In this document: positions 11,349 through 18,496 of the stretch, piece after piece
Layout: the number at the start of each line of letters is the position of its first letter
How positions within the stretch are numbered: the stretch's first letter is position 1
NCBI RefSeq assembly: GCF_022369515.1
Contig: NZ_CP059724.1
Location: forward strand, 744,001-808,000
DNA: 64,000 bases
Source of the DNA: Paenibacillus sp. 19GGS1-52
GTDB lineage: Bacteria; Bacillota; Bacilli; Paenibacillales; Paenibacillaceae
Reading direction: 5' to 3'
Notes under the pieces: model-generated
What the model was told of the DNA's origin: nothing
Seen by the model: only the letters and a program-made list of their open reading frames with translations
The model's database searches: none
Translations under genes and position numbers: made by a program

Positions 11349-12098
11349 ATGAATGAACAAGACAAAAACAAATCAAACCATGATGAATCTCTCAAAAAAG
11401 TGCAGGGAGATTTAGGCGCAAAGCCTTCTTCATGGAGCAGACTGTTATCCAAACGGTGGGTATTTCCGGCAGTCTACACGGCGGCAGCGGCAATTATACT
11501 AACCATGGTGTGGGTCTATCAGGATGATGCGGGCCAGAAGCCGTTGACTCCGGACACCGCCGCCGTCGTTTCACAAGATGCGGGAACTAACGCTGGAGAG
11601 ACTGGTGCTGTGAGCAGCAATCCAGATGCTTTGGAGGTTGTTGCTTCAGCAGAAAGTATGGCTTGGCCGGTTGATAATCCCGGTGATGTAGAAGTGGTTA
11701 AGCCATTCTATGATGAGAATGGTACGGAAGAGAATCATGTTGAGGCCATGGTGCAATATAACGACACCTTCGTGCCGAATGTCGGTGTTGATATCGCTCG
11801 TGAAGACAATAAGACGTTTGACGTTAAGGCAGCGCTCAGCGGTGAGGTAACAAGGGTAGAGAAAGATGCCACAATTTTCGGAACAGTGATCGAAGTTACC
11901 CATCCAGGCAGTCTGAAGACGGTATATCAAAGTTTGGGTGATGCCAAGGTCAAGCAAGGTGATGTTGTAAAGCAGGGAGATACTCTTGCTACAGCTGGCC
12001 GTAATGAAATTGAGAAGAGCCTTGGAAATCATGTACACTTTGAGGTGTACGAGGATGGTAAGGTAGTAAATCCTACAGATTTGTTGCCGCAGCGTTAA
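11349..12098 (+). CDS. spoIIQ: stage II sporulation protein Q, degenerate LytM (M23) domain
   Basis: A 249-residue protein: a cytoplasmic N-terminus, one membrane helix (about residues 36-55), a linker, and a C-terminal LytM/M23 peptidase fold. The second metal motif HVHF is present (about residues 230-233). At the first metal position the usual HxGxD reads NVGVD, so one zinc ligand is missing and the domain is probably non-catalytic, as in B. subtilis SpoIIQ. SpoIIQ sits in the forespore membrane and binds SpoIIIAH across the intermembrane space. The sigma-F promoter and the spoIID neighbour support the call. Confidence 0.92.
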   Translation: MNEQDKNKSNHDESLKKVQGDLGAKPSSWSRLLSKRWVFPAVYTAAAAIILTMVWVYQDDAGQKPLTPDTAAVVSQDAGTNAGETGAVSSNPDALEVVASAESMAWPVDNPGDVEVVKPFYDENGTEENHVEAMVQYNDTFVPNVGVDIAREDNKTFDVKAALSGEVTRVEKDATIFGTVIEVTHPGSLKTVYQSLGDAKVKQGDVVKQGDTLATAGRNEIEKSLGNHVHFEVYEDGKVVNPTDLLPQR

Positions 12099-12109
12099 TG
12101 CAATATCCG

Positions 12110-12136
12110 CAGGAAGCGAAAGCTTCCTGTTTTTTT
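12110..12136 (+). terminator. intrinsic terminator of spoIIQ
   Basis: CAGGAAGC and GCTTCCTG pair perfectly around a GAAA tetraloop, followed by seven T's, 11 bp after the stop. Confidence 0.93.
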
Positions 12137-12243
12137 GCGTCCCAAATGACTAATTTACGATTTAAGCAGGCCTATTTAACCATTTTTATAGTTGTCCATT
12201 AAATAAAATGAGCCTCCCCCAGCTTGTCATGTCTTGAAAGCGT

Positions 12244-12271
12244 GAATATATAGGCCCGCCCCTCATATAAT
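12244..12271 (+). promoter_or_regulatory. sigma-E promoter of spoIIID
   Basis: GAATATA (12244-12250) fits the sigma-E -35 consensus KMATAWW exactly. CATATAAT (12264-12271) matches the -10 CATACANT at seven of eight positions, with a 13-bp spacer. spoIIID is a sigma-E gene in B. subtilis. Confidence 0.75.
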
Positions 12272-12304
12272 GTACCAAACTATCCACAGTTGGGAGGCGG
12301 GAGC

Positions 12305-12592
12305 GTGCACGATTACATCAAGGAACGTACGATCAAAATCGGACGCTGCATCGTGGAAACCAGGCACACGGTCCGGACCATAGCCAAGGAATTTGGTGTT
12401 TCAAAAAGCACGGTGCATAAAGATTTGACCGAGCGTCTGCCAGAGATCAACCCAGATCTGGCTGATCAGGTAAAGCACATTCTTGAATATCACAAATCAA
12501 TCCGTCATCTTCGGGGGGGAGAAGCCACAAAAATTAAATATAAAAAAACGACAGGTAAAAAGCGCGAAGTTGCAGTAGCCTCAAAGCAGTAA
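12305..12592 (+). CDS. spoIIID: sporulation transcriptional regulator SpoIIID
   Basis: A 95-residue DNA-binding protein nearly identical to B. subtilis SpoIIID through its first 80 residues: HDYIKERTIKIGRCIVETR, the helix-turn-helix IAKEFGVSKSTVHKDLTERL, and the basic end RHLRGGEATKIKYKK that adds DNA contacts. It represses and activates mother-cell genes. GTG 12305 is chosen because the product then starts VHDYIKER as in the family and GGGAGGCGGG precedes it. A TTG at 12290 overlaps that ribosome-binding site. The tail after residue 82 diverges from B. subtilis. Confidence 0.97.
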   Translation: MHDYIKERTIKIGRCIVETRHTVRTIAKEFGVSKSTVHKDLTERLPEINPDLADQVKHILEYHKSIRHLRGGEATKIKYKKTTGKKREVAVASKQ

Positions 12593-12734
12593 CATTTTCG
12601 GGAATTTTAAGCAATAATTCAGTTTTAATGCATTGTATACTTCCCCTAAAGTATGGTATTTTTAAATTTAGTACTATATATGATGAACTCAAGATTAAGG
12701 CAAGGCGTTTACGGATTTTTCTAAGCTAAATAGT

Positions 12735-12813
12735 GTCCCCAAACGCTAGGATTTAAATTCTTGAGTTCTGTCTATATAACTTCTGGCTTTATCTAAAATA
12801 ACACTTTGGGGGC
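12735..12813 (+). promoter_or_regulatory. possible long-range stem hiding the mbl ribosome-binding site
   Basis: GTCCCCAAA (12735-12743) can pair over nine positions (one G-U) with TTTGGGGGC (12805-12813), which contains the G-rich ribosome-binding site of mbl, nine bases before its ATG. The intervening 61 nt are AT-rich. Pairing is seen in sequence; a regulatory role is inference. Confidence 0.35.
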
Positions 12814-12822
12814 TCTTTCATT

Positions 12823-13821
12823 ATGTTTAGCAAGGATATCGGAATCGATCTCGGCACGGCCAATGTGCTCATTCATGTTAAAGGGAGGGGAGTCGTTCTG
12901 GATGAACCCTCCGTGGTCACACTTGAAAGTGATACGAAGAGAGTCCTTGCGGTGGGAGAGCAGGCACGTCGCATGGTTGGACGCACACCTGGGAATATCA
13001 TAACGATCCGTCCTCTTCGGGATGGCGTCATTGCAGATTTTGAAATCACGGAAATGATGCTGAAGTATTTCATCGACCGCGTTGGCGGCCGTACTTGGTA
13101 TGCACGACCCCGTATTTTGATTTGTGCCCCTACGAATATTACATCTGTCGAACAGAAATCCATCCGGGAAGCGGCGGAACGCAGCGGAGCTAAGGAAGTC
13201 TTCTTGGAGGAAGAGCCTAAGGCCGCTGCGATCGGAGCAGGAATGGATATTTATCAGCCAAGCGGGAACATGGTCGTCGATATCGGCGGCGGAACGACGG
13301 ATGTAGCCGTGTTGTCTATGGGCGACGTCGTTACCGCCTCCTCTATTAAAGTCGCAGGGGACAAGTTCGATGAGGCCATTTTAAGATATATCAAACAGAA
13401 GTATAAATTGTTAATTGGTGAACGCACCGCAGAGGATATCAAAGTTACAATCGGTTCTGTTCGCCCTGGCGGAATGCAGGCTGAAATGGACATTCGTGGT
13501 CGGGATATGGTTAGCGGACTTCCCCAGACACTTACCATTTCTTCTAGCGAGGTAAAAGAAGCGCTGTGGGACCCCATTTCTGCAATCGTGGCAGCAGCCA
13601 AATCCGTGTTGGAGCGGACTCCGCCAGAACTGTCGGCGGATATCATTGATCGTGGGGTAGTTCTGACTGGTGGTGGGGCATTGCTTAACGGGTTGGACGA
13701 GCTATTGTCTCAGGAATTGCGTGTTCCGGTTTGGGTGGCGGAAGATCCCATGCACTGTGTAGTAAAGGGAACCGGAATTATGTTGGATCATTTGGACAAG
13801 GTCATTAAGAAAAAGTTCTAA
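12823..13821 (+). CDS. mbl: MreB-like rod-shape protein Mbl
   Basis: A 332-residue actin-like ATPase that forms membrane-bound filaments guiding lateral wall synthesis. The phosphate-1 motif DIGIDLGTANVLI, phosphate-2 motif VVDIGGGTTDVAVLS and the adenosine motif GVVLTGGGALLNGLD are all intact. The choice of Mbl over MreB rests mainly on position: it follows spoIIID and precedes flhO/flhP, exactly as mbl does in B. subtilis. No mreC or mreD is present. ATG 12823 follows TTTGGGGG. Confidence 0.92.
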   Translation: MFSKDIGIDLGTANVLIHVKGRGVVLDEPSVVTLESDTKRVLAVGEQARRMVGRTPGNIITIRPLRDGVIADFEITEMMLKYFIDRVGGRTWYARPRILICAPTNITSVEQKSIREAAERSGAKEVFLEEEPKAAAIGAGMDIYQPSGNMVVDIGGGTTDVAVLSMGDVVTASSIKVAGDKFDEAILRYIKQKYKLLIGERTAEDIKVTIGSVRPGGMQAEMDIRGRDMVSGLPQTLTISSSEVKEALWDPISAIVAAAKSVLERTPPELSADIIDRGVVLTGGGALLNGLDELLSQELRVPVWVAEDPMHCVVKGTGIMLDHLDKVIKKKF

Positions 13822-13832
13822 GCAGCCGATAA
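13806..13832 (+). promoter_or_regulatory. sigma-D promoter of flhO-flhP overlapping the end of mbl
   Basis: TAAG (13806-13809) lies in the last codons of mbl and GCCGATAA (13825-13832) just past its stop, with a 15-bp spacer. The sigma-D consensus is TAAA-N15-GCCGATAT. flhO and flhP are sigma-D genes in B. subtilis. Confidence 0.65.
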
Positions 13833-13872
13833 TATAAGATATCAGAAGAATTAGGAAGGGGAATTGCCTTCA

Positions 13873-14751
13873 ATGATAAGAGGATTATATACGGCCGCTG
13901 CTGGGATGATTACGCAACAGCGTAGACATGATACAGCAACTCAAAATATTGCCAATTTAAATACAACTGGCTACAAGCAAGTTGACAGCATAAGCCATGC
14001 TTTTCCGGATGTGCTGATCTCTGCTATGAATAGCAATGGTACAAGCAAACCTATCGGACGTCTGAATACAGGCGTATTCGCTGAACAATCGGTATCTCAG
14101 TATTTGCAGGGTGATTTGATTCAGAGCGGCAAATCTATTGATTTCGCTTTATCTACCGATTTGCAAGTGGCAGATCCTACTACGGGTGCCAATATGTCTT
14201 TTGATGGTTCAGGCAAGAATATAAATGCTAAAGGCGAGGTTACCTACCAGCCGCAGGCTTTTTTTACGGTTCAAGATAATGAGGGTAACAACCTGTATAC
14301 ACGAAACGGCAGCTTTTCAGTGAGTGCAACCGGTGATGTACTTAGTGCAGGAGGGTTCAAGGTCCTTGATGCTAACGGTAAACCGATAGTCTTGACAGAG
14401 CCACAGGACAACCTTAAAGTGGACGGACAGGGTAACCTGCTGAATTCGGCTACAGGGCTTCCCTCAGGGATTAAGCTAGGTGTAAGTGTAATCATGAAAC
14501 CACAAGAGCTGGTGCGTGACGGTAACGGAGTATTCCATGCTGATGACGTTGCCGCTGCAGGTATCCGAAATTCAACTGCCACCGATAATATGCAGGTTCG
14601 TCAAGGATATCTGGAGAATTCCAACGTAGATGCTACTCAGGCTACCGTAGATTTAAATGCTGCGTACCGTGCGTATGAAGCGAACCAGAAGGTTATACAG
14701 TTTTATGATTCTAGCTTGCAGAAGGCTGTTAATGAAGTTGGCAAAGTATAG
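13873..14751 (+). CDS. flhO: flagellar hook-basal body protein FlhO (FlgF/FlgG-like)
   Basis: A 292-residue rod protein of the flagellar basal body. The N-terminal MIRGLYTAAAGMITQQRRHDTATQNIANLNTTGYK region (key parts AAAGM and QNIANLNTTGYK) and the C-terminal QGYLENSNVDATQATVDLNAAYRAYEANQK region (key parts YLENSNVD and YRAYEANQ) are the Flg_bb_rod signatures. These terminal helices build the axial tube. ATG 13873 is preferred, with AGGAAGGGG eleven bases upstream; TTG 13864 is too close to it. flhP follows after 46 bp holding two hairpins. Confidence 0.92.
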   Translation: MIRGLYTAAAGMITQQRRHDTATQNIANLNTTGYKQVDSISHAFPDVLISAMNSNGTSKPIGRLNTGVFAEQSVSQYLQGDLIQSGKSIDFALSTDLQVADPTTGANMSFDGSGKNINAKGEVTYQPQAFFTVQDNEGNNLYTRNGSFSVSATGDVLSAGGFKVLDANGKPIVLTEPQDNLKVDGQGNLLNSATGLPSGIKLGVSVIMKPQELVRDGNGVFHADDVAAAGIRNSTATDNMQVRQGYLENSNVDATQATVDLNAAYRAYEANQKVIQFYDSSLQKAVNEVGKV

Positions 14752-14766
14752 CTCACAAAGTGAGCT
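14750..14766 (+). repeat. perfect hairpin overlapping the flhO stop
   Basis: AGCTCAC and GTGAGCT pair perfectly around AAA. The left arm begins within the flhO stop codon. A second imperfect hairpin (AGCTT to AAGCT, loop with TTCG, 14764-14781) follows directly and abuts the GAGGAGG ribosome-binding site of flhP. There is no T-run. Confidence 0.65.
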
Positions 14767-14797
14767 TTATTCGTTAAGCTTTGAGGAGGTTTGATCT

Positions 14798-15619
14798 ATG
14801 AACAATTCGACGATCGGTGCAACAGTCTCTATGTCCAGTCTTCAGCAACGGCTTGATATTATTGCAGACAACATAGCCAATGTGAATACGAACGGCTATA
14901 AGAGCAAAGAAGGCTCGTTTGAAGATGTGCTAACCCGTGTACAGCAACAGTCGGCTGATTATGAGCAACCAGGCCGCAGCACGCCGCTCGGCTTTAATAT
15001 TGGCTATGGTGTCCGTGTACCCACGGTTTCAAGCAACTGGGATGAGGGCCCACTGAAGGAAACGGGCAAACCGACCGATTTGGCGCTGCAGGGCAACGGT
15101 TTGTTCGGAGTTCAGGTCAATGGAGCTACCGCCTATACTCGCCAAGGTGATTTTCATTTTATTCCGGATACAACCAATGCTAAGAATATGGTGCTGGTAG
15201 ATAATACGGGCAATAAGGTATTGAACACTGAAGGCAATCCATTAACGGTACCTGTGGGTGTAAGTGCGGCTATCGATGAGAGTGGACGGGTATTGACGAA
15301 GACAAACGAAAGTGATCCTGTTCAGGTGGCAGGTAGAATAATGATTGTAGAGCCGCTGAGCAAGAACGCTCTGCAGGCGGTAGATGGGAATTTCTATGTG
15401 CTCGCCGACGGAGTCACGGCACAGCAGGCTTTTATACAAAGAGCTGCAGGTGAGGCTTCGGCAGTCGGAGTGCGATCAGGATGGTTAGAGCAATCTAACG
15501 TCGATTTGAGTAAGGAAATGACCGAATTGATGCAGATCCAGCGCACATACCAGCTGGCGGCACGGGCACTTACCTCCAGTGACCAAATGGCTGGTCTGGC
15601 TAATAACTTGCGCGGGTAG
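14798..15619 (+). CDS. flhP: flagellar hook-basal body protein FlhP (FlgG-like)
   Basis: A 273-residue basal-body rod protein, paralogue of the preceding gene. It has the N-terminal SSLQQRLDIIADNIANVNTNGYKSKEG signature (core DNIANVNTNGYK) and the C-terminal LEQSNVDLSKEMTELMQIQRTYQ signature (core EQSNVDLSKEMTEL). FlhO and FlhP probably form the distal and proximal rod between MS ring and hook in Bacilli. ATG 14798 follows GAGGAGG. It is transcribed with flhO and an EpuA-like gene that follows after 8 bp. Confidence 0.92.
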   Translation: MNNSTIGATVSMSSLQQRLDIIADNIANVNTNGYKSKEGSFEDVLTRVQQQSADYEQPGRSTPLGFNIGYGVRVPTVSSNWDEGPLKETGKPTDLALQGNGLFGVQVNGATAYTRQGDFHFIPDTTNAKNMVLVDNTGNKVLNTEGNPLTVPVGVSAAIDESGRVLTKTNESDPVQVAGRIMIVEPLSKNALQAVDGNFYVLADGVTAQQAFIQRAAGEASAVGVRSGWLEQSNVDLSKEMTELMQIQRTYQLAARALTSSDQMAGLANNLRG

Positions 15620-15627
15620 GTGAAGGA

Positions 15628-15855
15628 ATGAGTCGTCAGGAAAATGACAAACCGGAAGTTGACCAAGAGCCGGTGCGGAAACGCGGAATATCAAAATGGA
15701 CTATTATCCAGTGGATTTTGATTCCTTTGCTGCTTGTAGCCGCTCTGGCAGGTGGGCTGGTGACCGGTTATGTTGTGCTCGGTAAGAGAGAATTTAGCGA
15801 TGTGCTTCTATGGAGCACTTGGAAACATGTCTATGATTTAGTTTTTGCTCCATAA
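15628..15855 (+). CDS. EpuA-family small membrane protein (often named RNA polymerase subunit beta-like)
   Basis: A 75-residue protein: a charged N-terminal 24 residues, a membrane helix (about residues 30-50) and a C-terminal WSTWKHVYDLVFAP segment. The WxxWxHxxDL(V/I) ending is typical of the EpuA/DUF4811-like small proteins that automatic pipelines call RNA polymerase subunit beta because they often lie near rpoB or mreB-type genes. It contains no polymerase domain and the function is unknown. The ribosome-binding site TAGGTGAAGG overlaps the flhP stop. A strong terminator follows. Confidence 0.7.
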   Translation: MSRQENDKPEVDQEPVRKRGISKWTIIQWILIPLLLVAALAGGLVTGYVVLGKREFSDVLLWSTWKHVYDLVFAP

Positions 15856-15870
15856 ATATGGCGGATTCAG

Positions 15871-15904
15871 AACTCCCTTGTTGTATAAGGGAGTTTTCTT
15901 TTTT
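15871..15904 (+). terminator. intrinsic terminator after the flhO-flhP-epuA transcript
   Basis: AACTCCCTT (15871-15879) and AAGGGAGTT (15887-15895) pair perfectly and are followed by a T-rich tract to 15904. Confidence 0.92.
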
Positions 15905-15917
15905 ATACTGAAAAATG

Positions 15918-15923
15918 TATAAT
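15918..15923 (+). promoter_or_regulatory. -10 element of a probable fabZ promoter
   Basis: TGTATAATG contains a perfect TATAAT (15918-15923) directly after the terminator. The -35 at 15895-15900 (TTTCTT) is poor. It would give a leader of about 215 nt before fabZ. Confidence 0.45.
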
Positions 15924-15949
15924 GATGGGGGACTTAGACCAAGCAAAAA

Positions 15950-16110
15950 GGGCCCTCTCCGCCAGGCTGCCGCGTGCGGTGGAGAAAGCCCCTTATCTCA
16001 ACCTCCACTTCTGCAGGTGGTGAAGGATATATATAGTTTTTGCCGAAGCTGCCTATATTTATGCAGACCGGTATAGAATAACTGTAAGAAGTTGCAGCGG
16101 CAGTTTGTTC
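15950..16110 (+). ncRNA. candidate structured leader of fabZ
   Basis: Arms 15950-15953/15988-15991 and 15957-15963/15978-15984 form one stacked hairpin (eleven pairs, one G-U). Arms 16005-16008/16017-16020 form a second. GCTGC (16048-16052) can pair with GCAGC (16095-16099) around a third element. No ORF with a ribosome-binding site lies in this stretch. It does not show the sequence cores of riboswitch classes I know. Confidence 0.4.
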
Positions 16111-16146
16111 TAAGACGCGGTTACATCCGAAAGGAGTTTTGTTATA

Positions 16147-16569
16147 ATGCTGGATATTAAACAAATTCAAGAAATCATCCCCCATCGGCCCCCATTTCTG
16201 CTGGTGGACAAAATCACCGAAATTGAGATGGGTAAAAGAGCTGTCGGGATCAAGAATGTAACAGTAAATGAACCCTTTTTTGCAGGTCATTTTCCGGGAT
16301 ATCCGGTAATGCCAGGTGTACTGATTACAGAAGCGCTGGCTCAGGTTGGGGCAGTTGCGATTCTGGGACTGGAAGCTAACCGGGGAAGAATCGGTTTTCT
16401 GGCAGGATTGGACGGCTTTCGATTCCGCGGTCAGGTAGTGCCAGGGGATACGCTTGTACTGGAAGTAGAGATTACCCGACTTAAAGGCAGCATCGGAAAA
16501 GGACAAGCTACAGCCAAGGTAGACGGTAAAGTTGTCGCTTCTGGAGAAATTATGTTTGCGCTTAGCTAA
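16147..16569 (+). CDS. fabZ: 3-hydroxyacyl-[ACP] dehydratase FabZ
   Basis: A 140-residue hot-dog-fold enzyme that dehydrates beta-hydroxyacyl-ACP in fatty acid elongation. The catalytic His48 is in [14 protein letters not shown] and Glu62 in [10 protein letters not shown]. The start of the central helix and the C-terminal strand pattern are normal. ATG 16147 follows GAAAGGAG. Its place after flhP matches B. subtilis ywpB/fabZ. A long, apparently structured leader precedes it. Confidence 0.96.
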   Translation: MLDIKQIQEIIPHRPPFLLVDKITEIEMGKRAVGIKNVTVNEPFFAGHFPGYPVMPGVLITEALAQVGAVAILGLEANRGRIGFLAGLDGFRFRGQVVPGDTLVLEVEITRLKGSIGKGQATAKVDGKVVASGEIMFALS

Positions 16570-16611
16570 ACCCATATTATTAAATCATACTTGGAGAAGG
16601 AGAGATTTCAT

Positions 16612-18330
16612 ATGACTCAATTAAGCCCAAAAGCCGCAGAGACGTTAGCACGCTGGCTGCAGGACCCTTCTGTTGATGCGAACACTAAGGCGGAGCTGCA
16701 CGCTCTGGAGAATGAGCCTCAGGAGCTGGAGGAACGCTTTTACAGAGATTTGGAGTTTGGTACAGGCGGTTTGCGCGGTGTCATTGGTGCAGGTAGTAAT
16801 CGCATCAACCGGTACACAGTAGGCCGGGCAACTCAAGGCTTCGCTAAGTATATTCTGGAGAAGCATACTGGAGAAGGCAGACCCTCTGTTGTGATTGCCC
16901 ACGACTCCCGTCGCTTCTCACCGGAATTCACATTGGAAGCTGCTCTGGTACTGGCTGGTAATGGAATTGAAACTCACCTATTTCCTTCCTTACGCTCTAC
17001 ACCACAGCTGTCGTTCAGTGTTCGATATTTGAAGGCGACTGGTGGCATAGTAATTACCGCAAGCCATAATCCTCCTGAATATAATGGCTATAAGGTATAC
17101 AATGCCGAAGGCGGACAGCTTGTGCCAGACGAAGCTGAGAAGGTCATTTCTTACATATTACAAGTCGATTCTTTCGATGCTGTGAAACGCATCTCTCAGG
17201 AAGAGGCTGAGAGACTGGGTATGCTGCACTGGCTGGATGAGAGGGAAGATGAAGCATTTACAGATACGGTGGCTGCAGTTAGTGTTGCTCACGAAGAGAT
17301 TGCAGCTACTCTAGGCCGTGATTTCAAGATTGTCTATACTCCACTGCATGGTACGGGCAATCTTCCGGTCCGCCGTGTACTTAAGAAGATCGGCTTCACA
17401 GAGGTATATGTTGTTCCTGAACAAGAGCAGCCTGATTCCGAGTTCTCTACAGTGAAATCACCGAATCCCGAGGAGCGGGAGGCTTTTACACTAGGTATGA
17501 AGCTGGGCGAAGAACTGAATGCCGATCTTCTGATTGGTACCGATCCTGATGCAGACCGGATGGGCGCTGTAGTCCGCGATAACGAAGGCAAGTTTGTAGT
17601 TCTGTCTGGTAACCAATCTGGCGCGCTGATGATTCATTACTATCTAAGTCGTTTGCAGGAACAGGGCAAGCTGCCAAGTAACGGTGCGGTTGTGAAGACA
17701 ATCGTGACCAGCGAGATGGGTGCTGCTGTAGCTGCGCATTATGGTGCTACTGTATTCAATACATTGACCGGTTTCAAATACATTGGGGAAAAGATGACCC
17801 AATTCGAACAGTCCGGTGAGTATACCTTTCTTTTTGGCTATGAAGAGAGCTATGGTTACCTTGCCGGTAACTATGCGCGAGATAAGGATGCTGTTCTAGC
17901 CGCTATGCTTATTTCTGAAGCAGGGGCTTATTACAAGGCGCAAGGAAAAACTTTATATGATGTTCTTCAAGAGCTGTACGAGCAGTTCGGCTATTTCCTG
18001 GAAAGCTTGGAATCCCGTACTTTAAAGGGCAAAGACGGAGTCGCACAAATCCAAGGAATCATGAATGATTGGCGTAGTAATCCACCGCAGGAAATGGCAG
18101 GTTCAGCCGTAAGCGAGATTTTGGATTATTCGTTAGGACTTAATGGGCTGCCGAAAGAGAATGTATTGAAATATTTGCTGGCTGACGGTTCGTGGTTCTG
18201 CTTGCGTCCTTCCGGTACCGAGCCGAAGATCAAGGTCTATTTTGCGGTACGTGGGGAATCTCTACAGAACGCCAAGGATAAGGTAGCCACGCTAGCACAG
18301 CAGGTTATGGCCCGTGTTGACGGGAACTAA
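16612..18330 (+). CDS. pgcA: phosphoglucomutase / phosphomannomutase family phospho-sugar mutase
   Basis: A 572-residue alpha-D-phosphohexomutase of the size of B. subtilis PgcA. The phosphoserine loop TASHNP is at residues 149-154 (Ser151), the Mg2+ loop is GTDPDADRMG, the sugar loop GYEESYGYLAG and the phosphate loop RPSGTEPKIK. It interconverts glucose-6-P and glucose-1-P, feeding UDP-glucose and wall or capsule sugars. ATG 16612 is seven bases after AAGGAGAG; an in-frame TTG at 16591 lies before that site. It stands between fabZ and the surface-polymer genes. Confidence 0.93.
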   Translation: MTQLSPKAAETLARWLQDPSVDANTKAELHALENEPQELEERFYRDLEFGTGGLRGVIGAGSNRINRYTVGRATQGFAKYILEKHTGEGRPSVVIAHDSRRFSPEFTLEAALVLAGNGIETHLFPSLRSTPQLSFSVRYLKATGGIVITASHNPPEYNGYKVYNAEGGQLVPDEAEKVISYILQVDSFDAVKRISQEEAERLGMLHWLDEREDEAFTDTVAAVSVAHEEIAATLGRDFKIVYTPLHGTGNLPVRRVLKKIGFTEVYVVPEQEQPDSEFSTVKSPNPEEREAFTLGMKLGEELNADLLIGTDPDADRMGAVVRDNEGKFVVLSGNQSGALMIHYYLSRLQEQGKLPSNGAVVKTIVTSEMGAAVAAHYGATVFNTLTGFKYIGEKMTQFEQSGEYTFLFGYEESYGYLAGNYARDKDAVLAAMLISEAGAYYKAQGKTLYDVLQELYEQFGYFLESLESRTLKGKDGVAQIQGIMNDWRSNPPQEMAGSAVSEILDYSLGLNGLPKENVLKYLLADGSWFCLRPSGTEPKIKVYFAVRGESLQNAKDKVATLAQQVMARVDGN

Positions 18331-18358
18331 TATACAATAAATTAATCTTTTACCTAAA

Positions 18359-18454
18359 AAGTCTGGTGCTGATGTGGTGAAGCAGGGGGCCTGAGCTGAA
18401 GACACGACAATATGCTCATAACCTCTTGGTAGCTGCGCTCGGTACACCAGGCTT
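18359..18454 (+). ncRNA. candidate structured RNA between pgcA and the DUF5693 gene
   Basis: Ten-base arms 18359-18368 and 18445-18454 pair fully (one G-U) and enclose about 76 nt with smaller helices such as GAGC/GCTC. A short T-run (TTTT) follows the right arm. No ORF with a ribosome-binding site is seen. It could be a cis-acting leader, a small RNA, or an unusually large terminator. Confidence 0.4.
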
Positions 18455-18496
18455 TTGCCCTGAATATAAACAATTTTCTAGAAGGAGGTACATTTG

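Noticed and set aside
15934..16575. 213-residue minus-strand frame opposite fabZ and its leader
   Set aside because: It is antisense to a clear fabZ gene and lacks a start signal or family resemblance.
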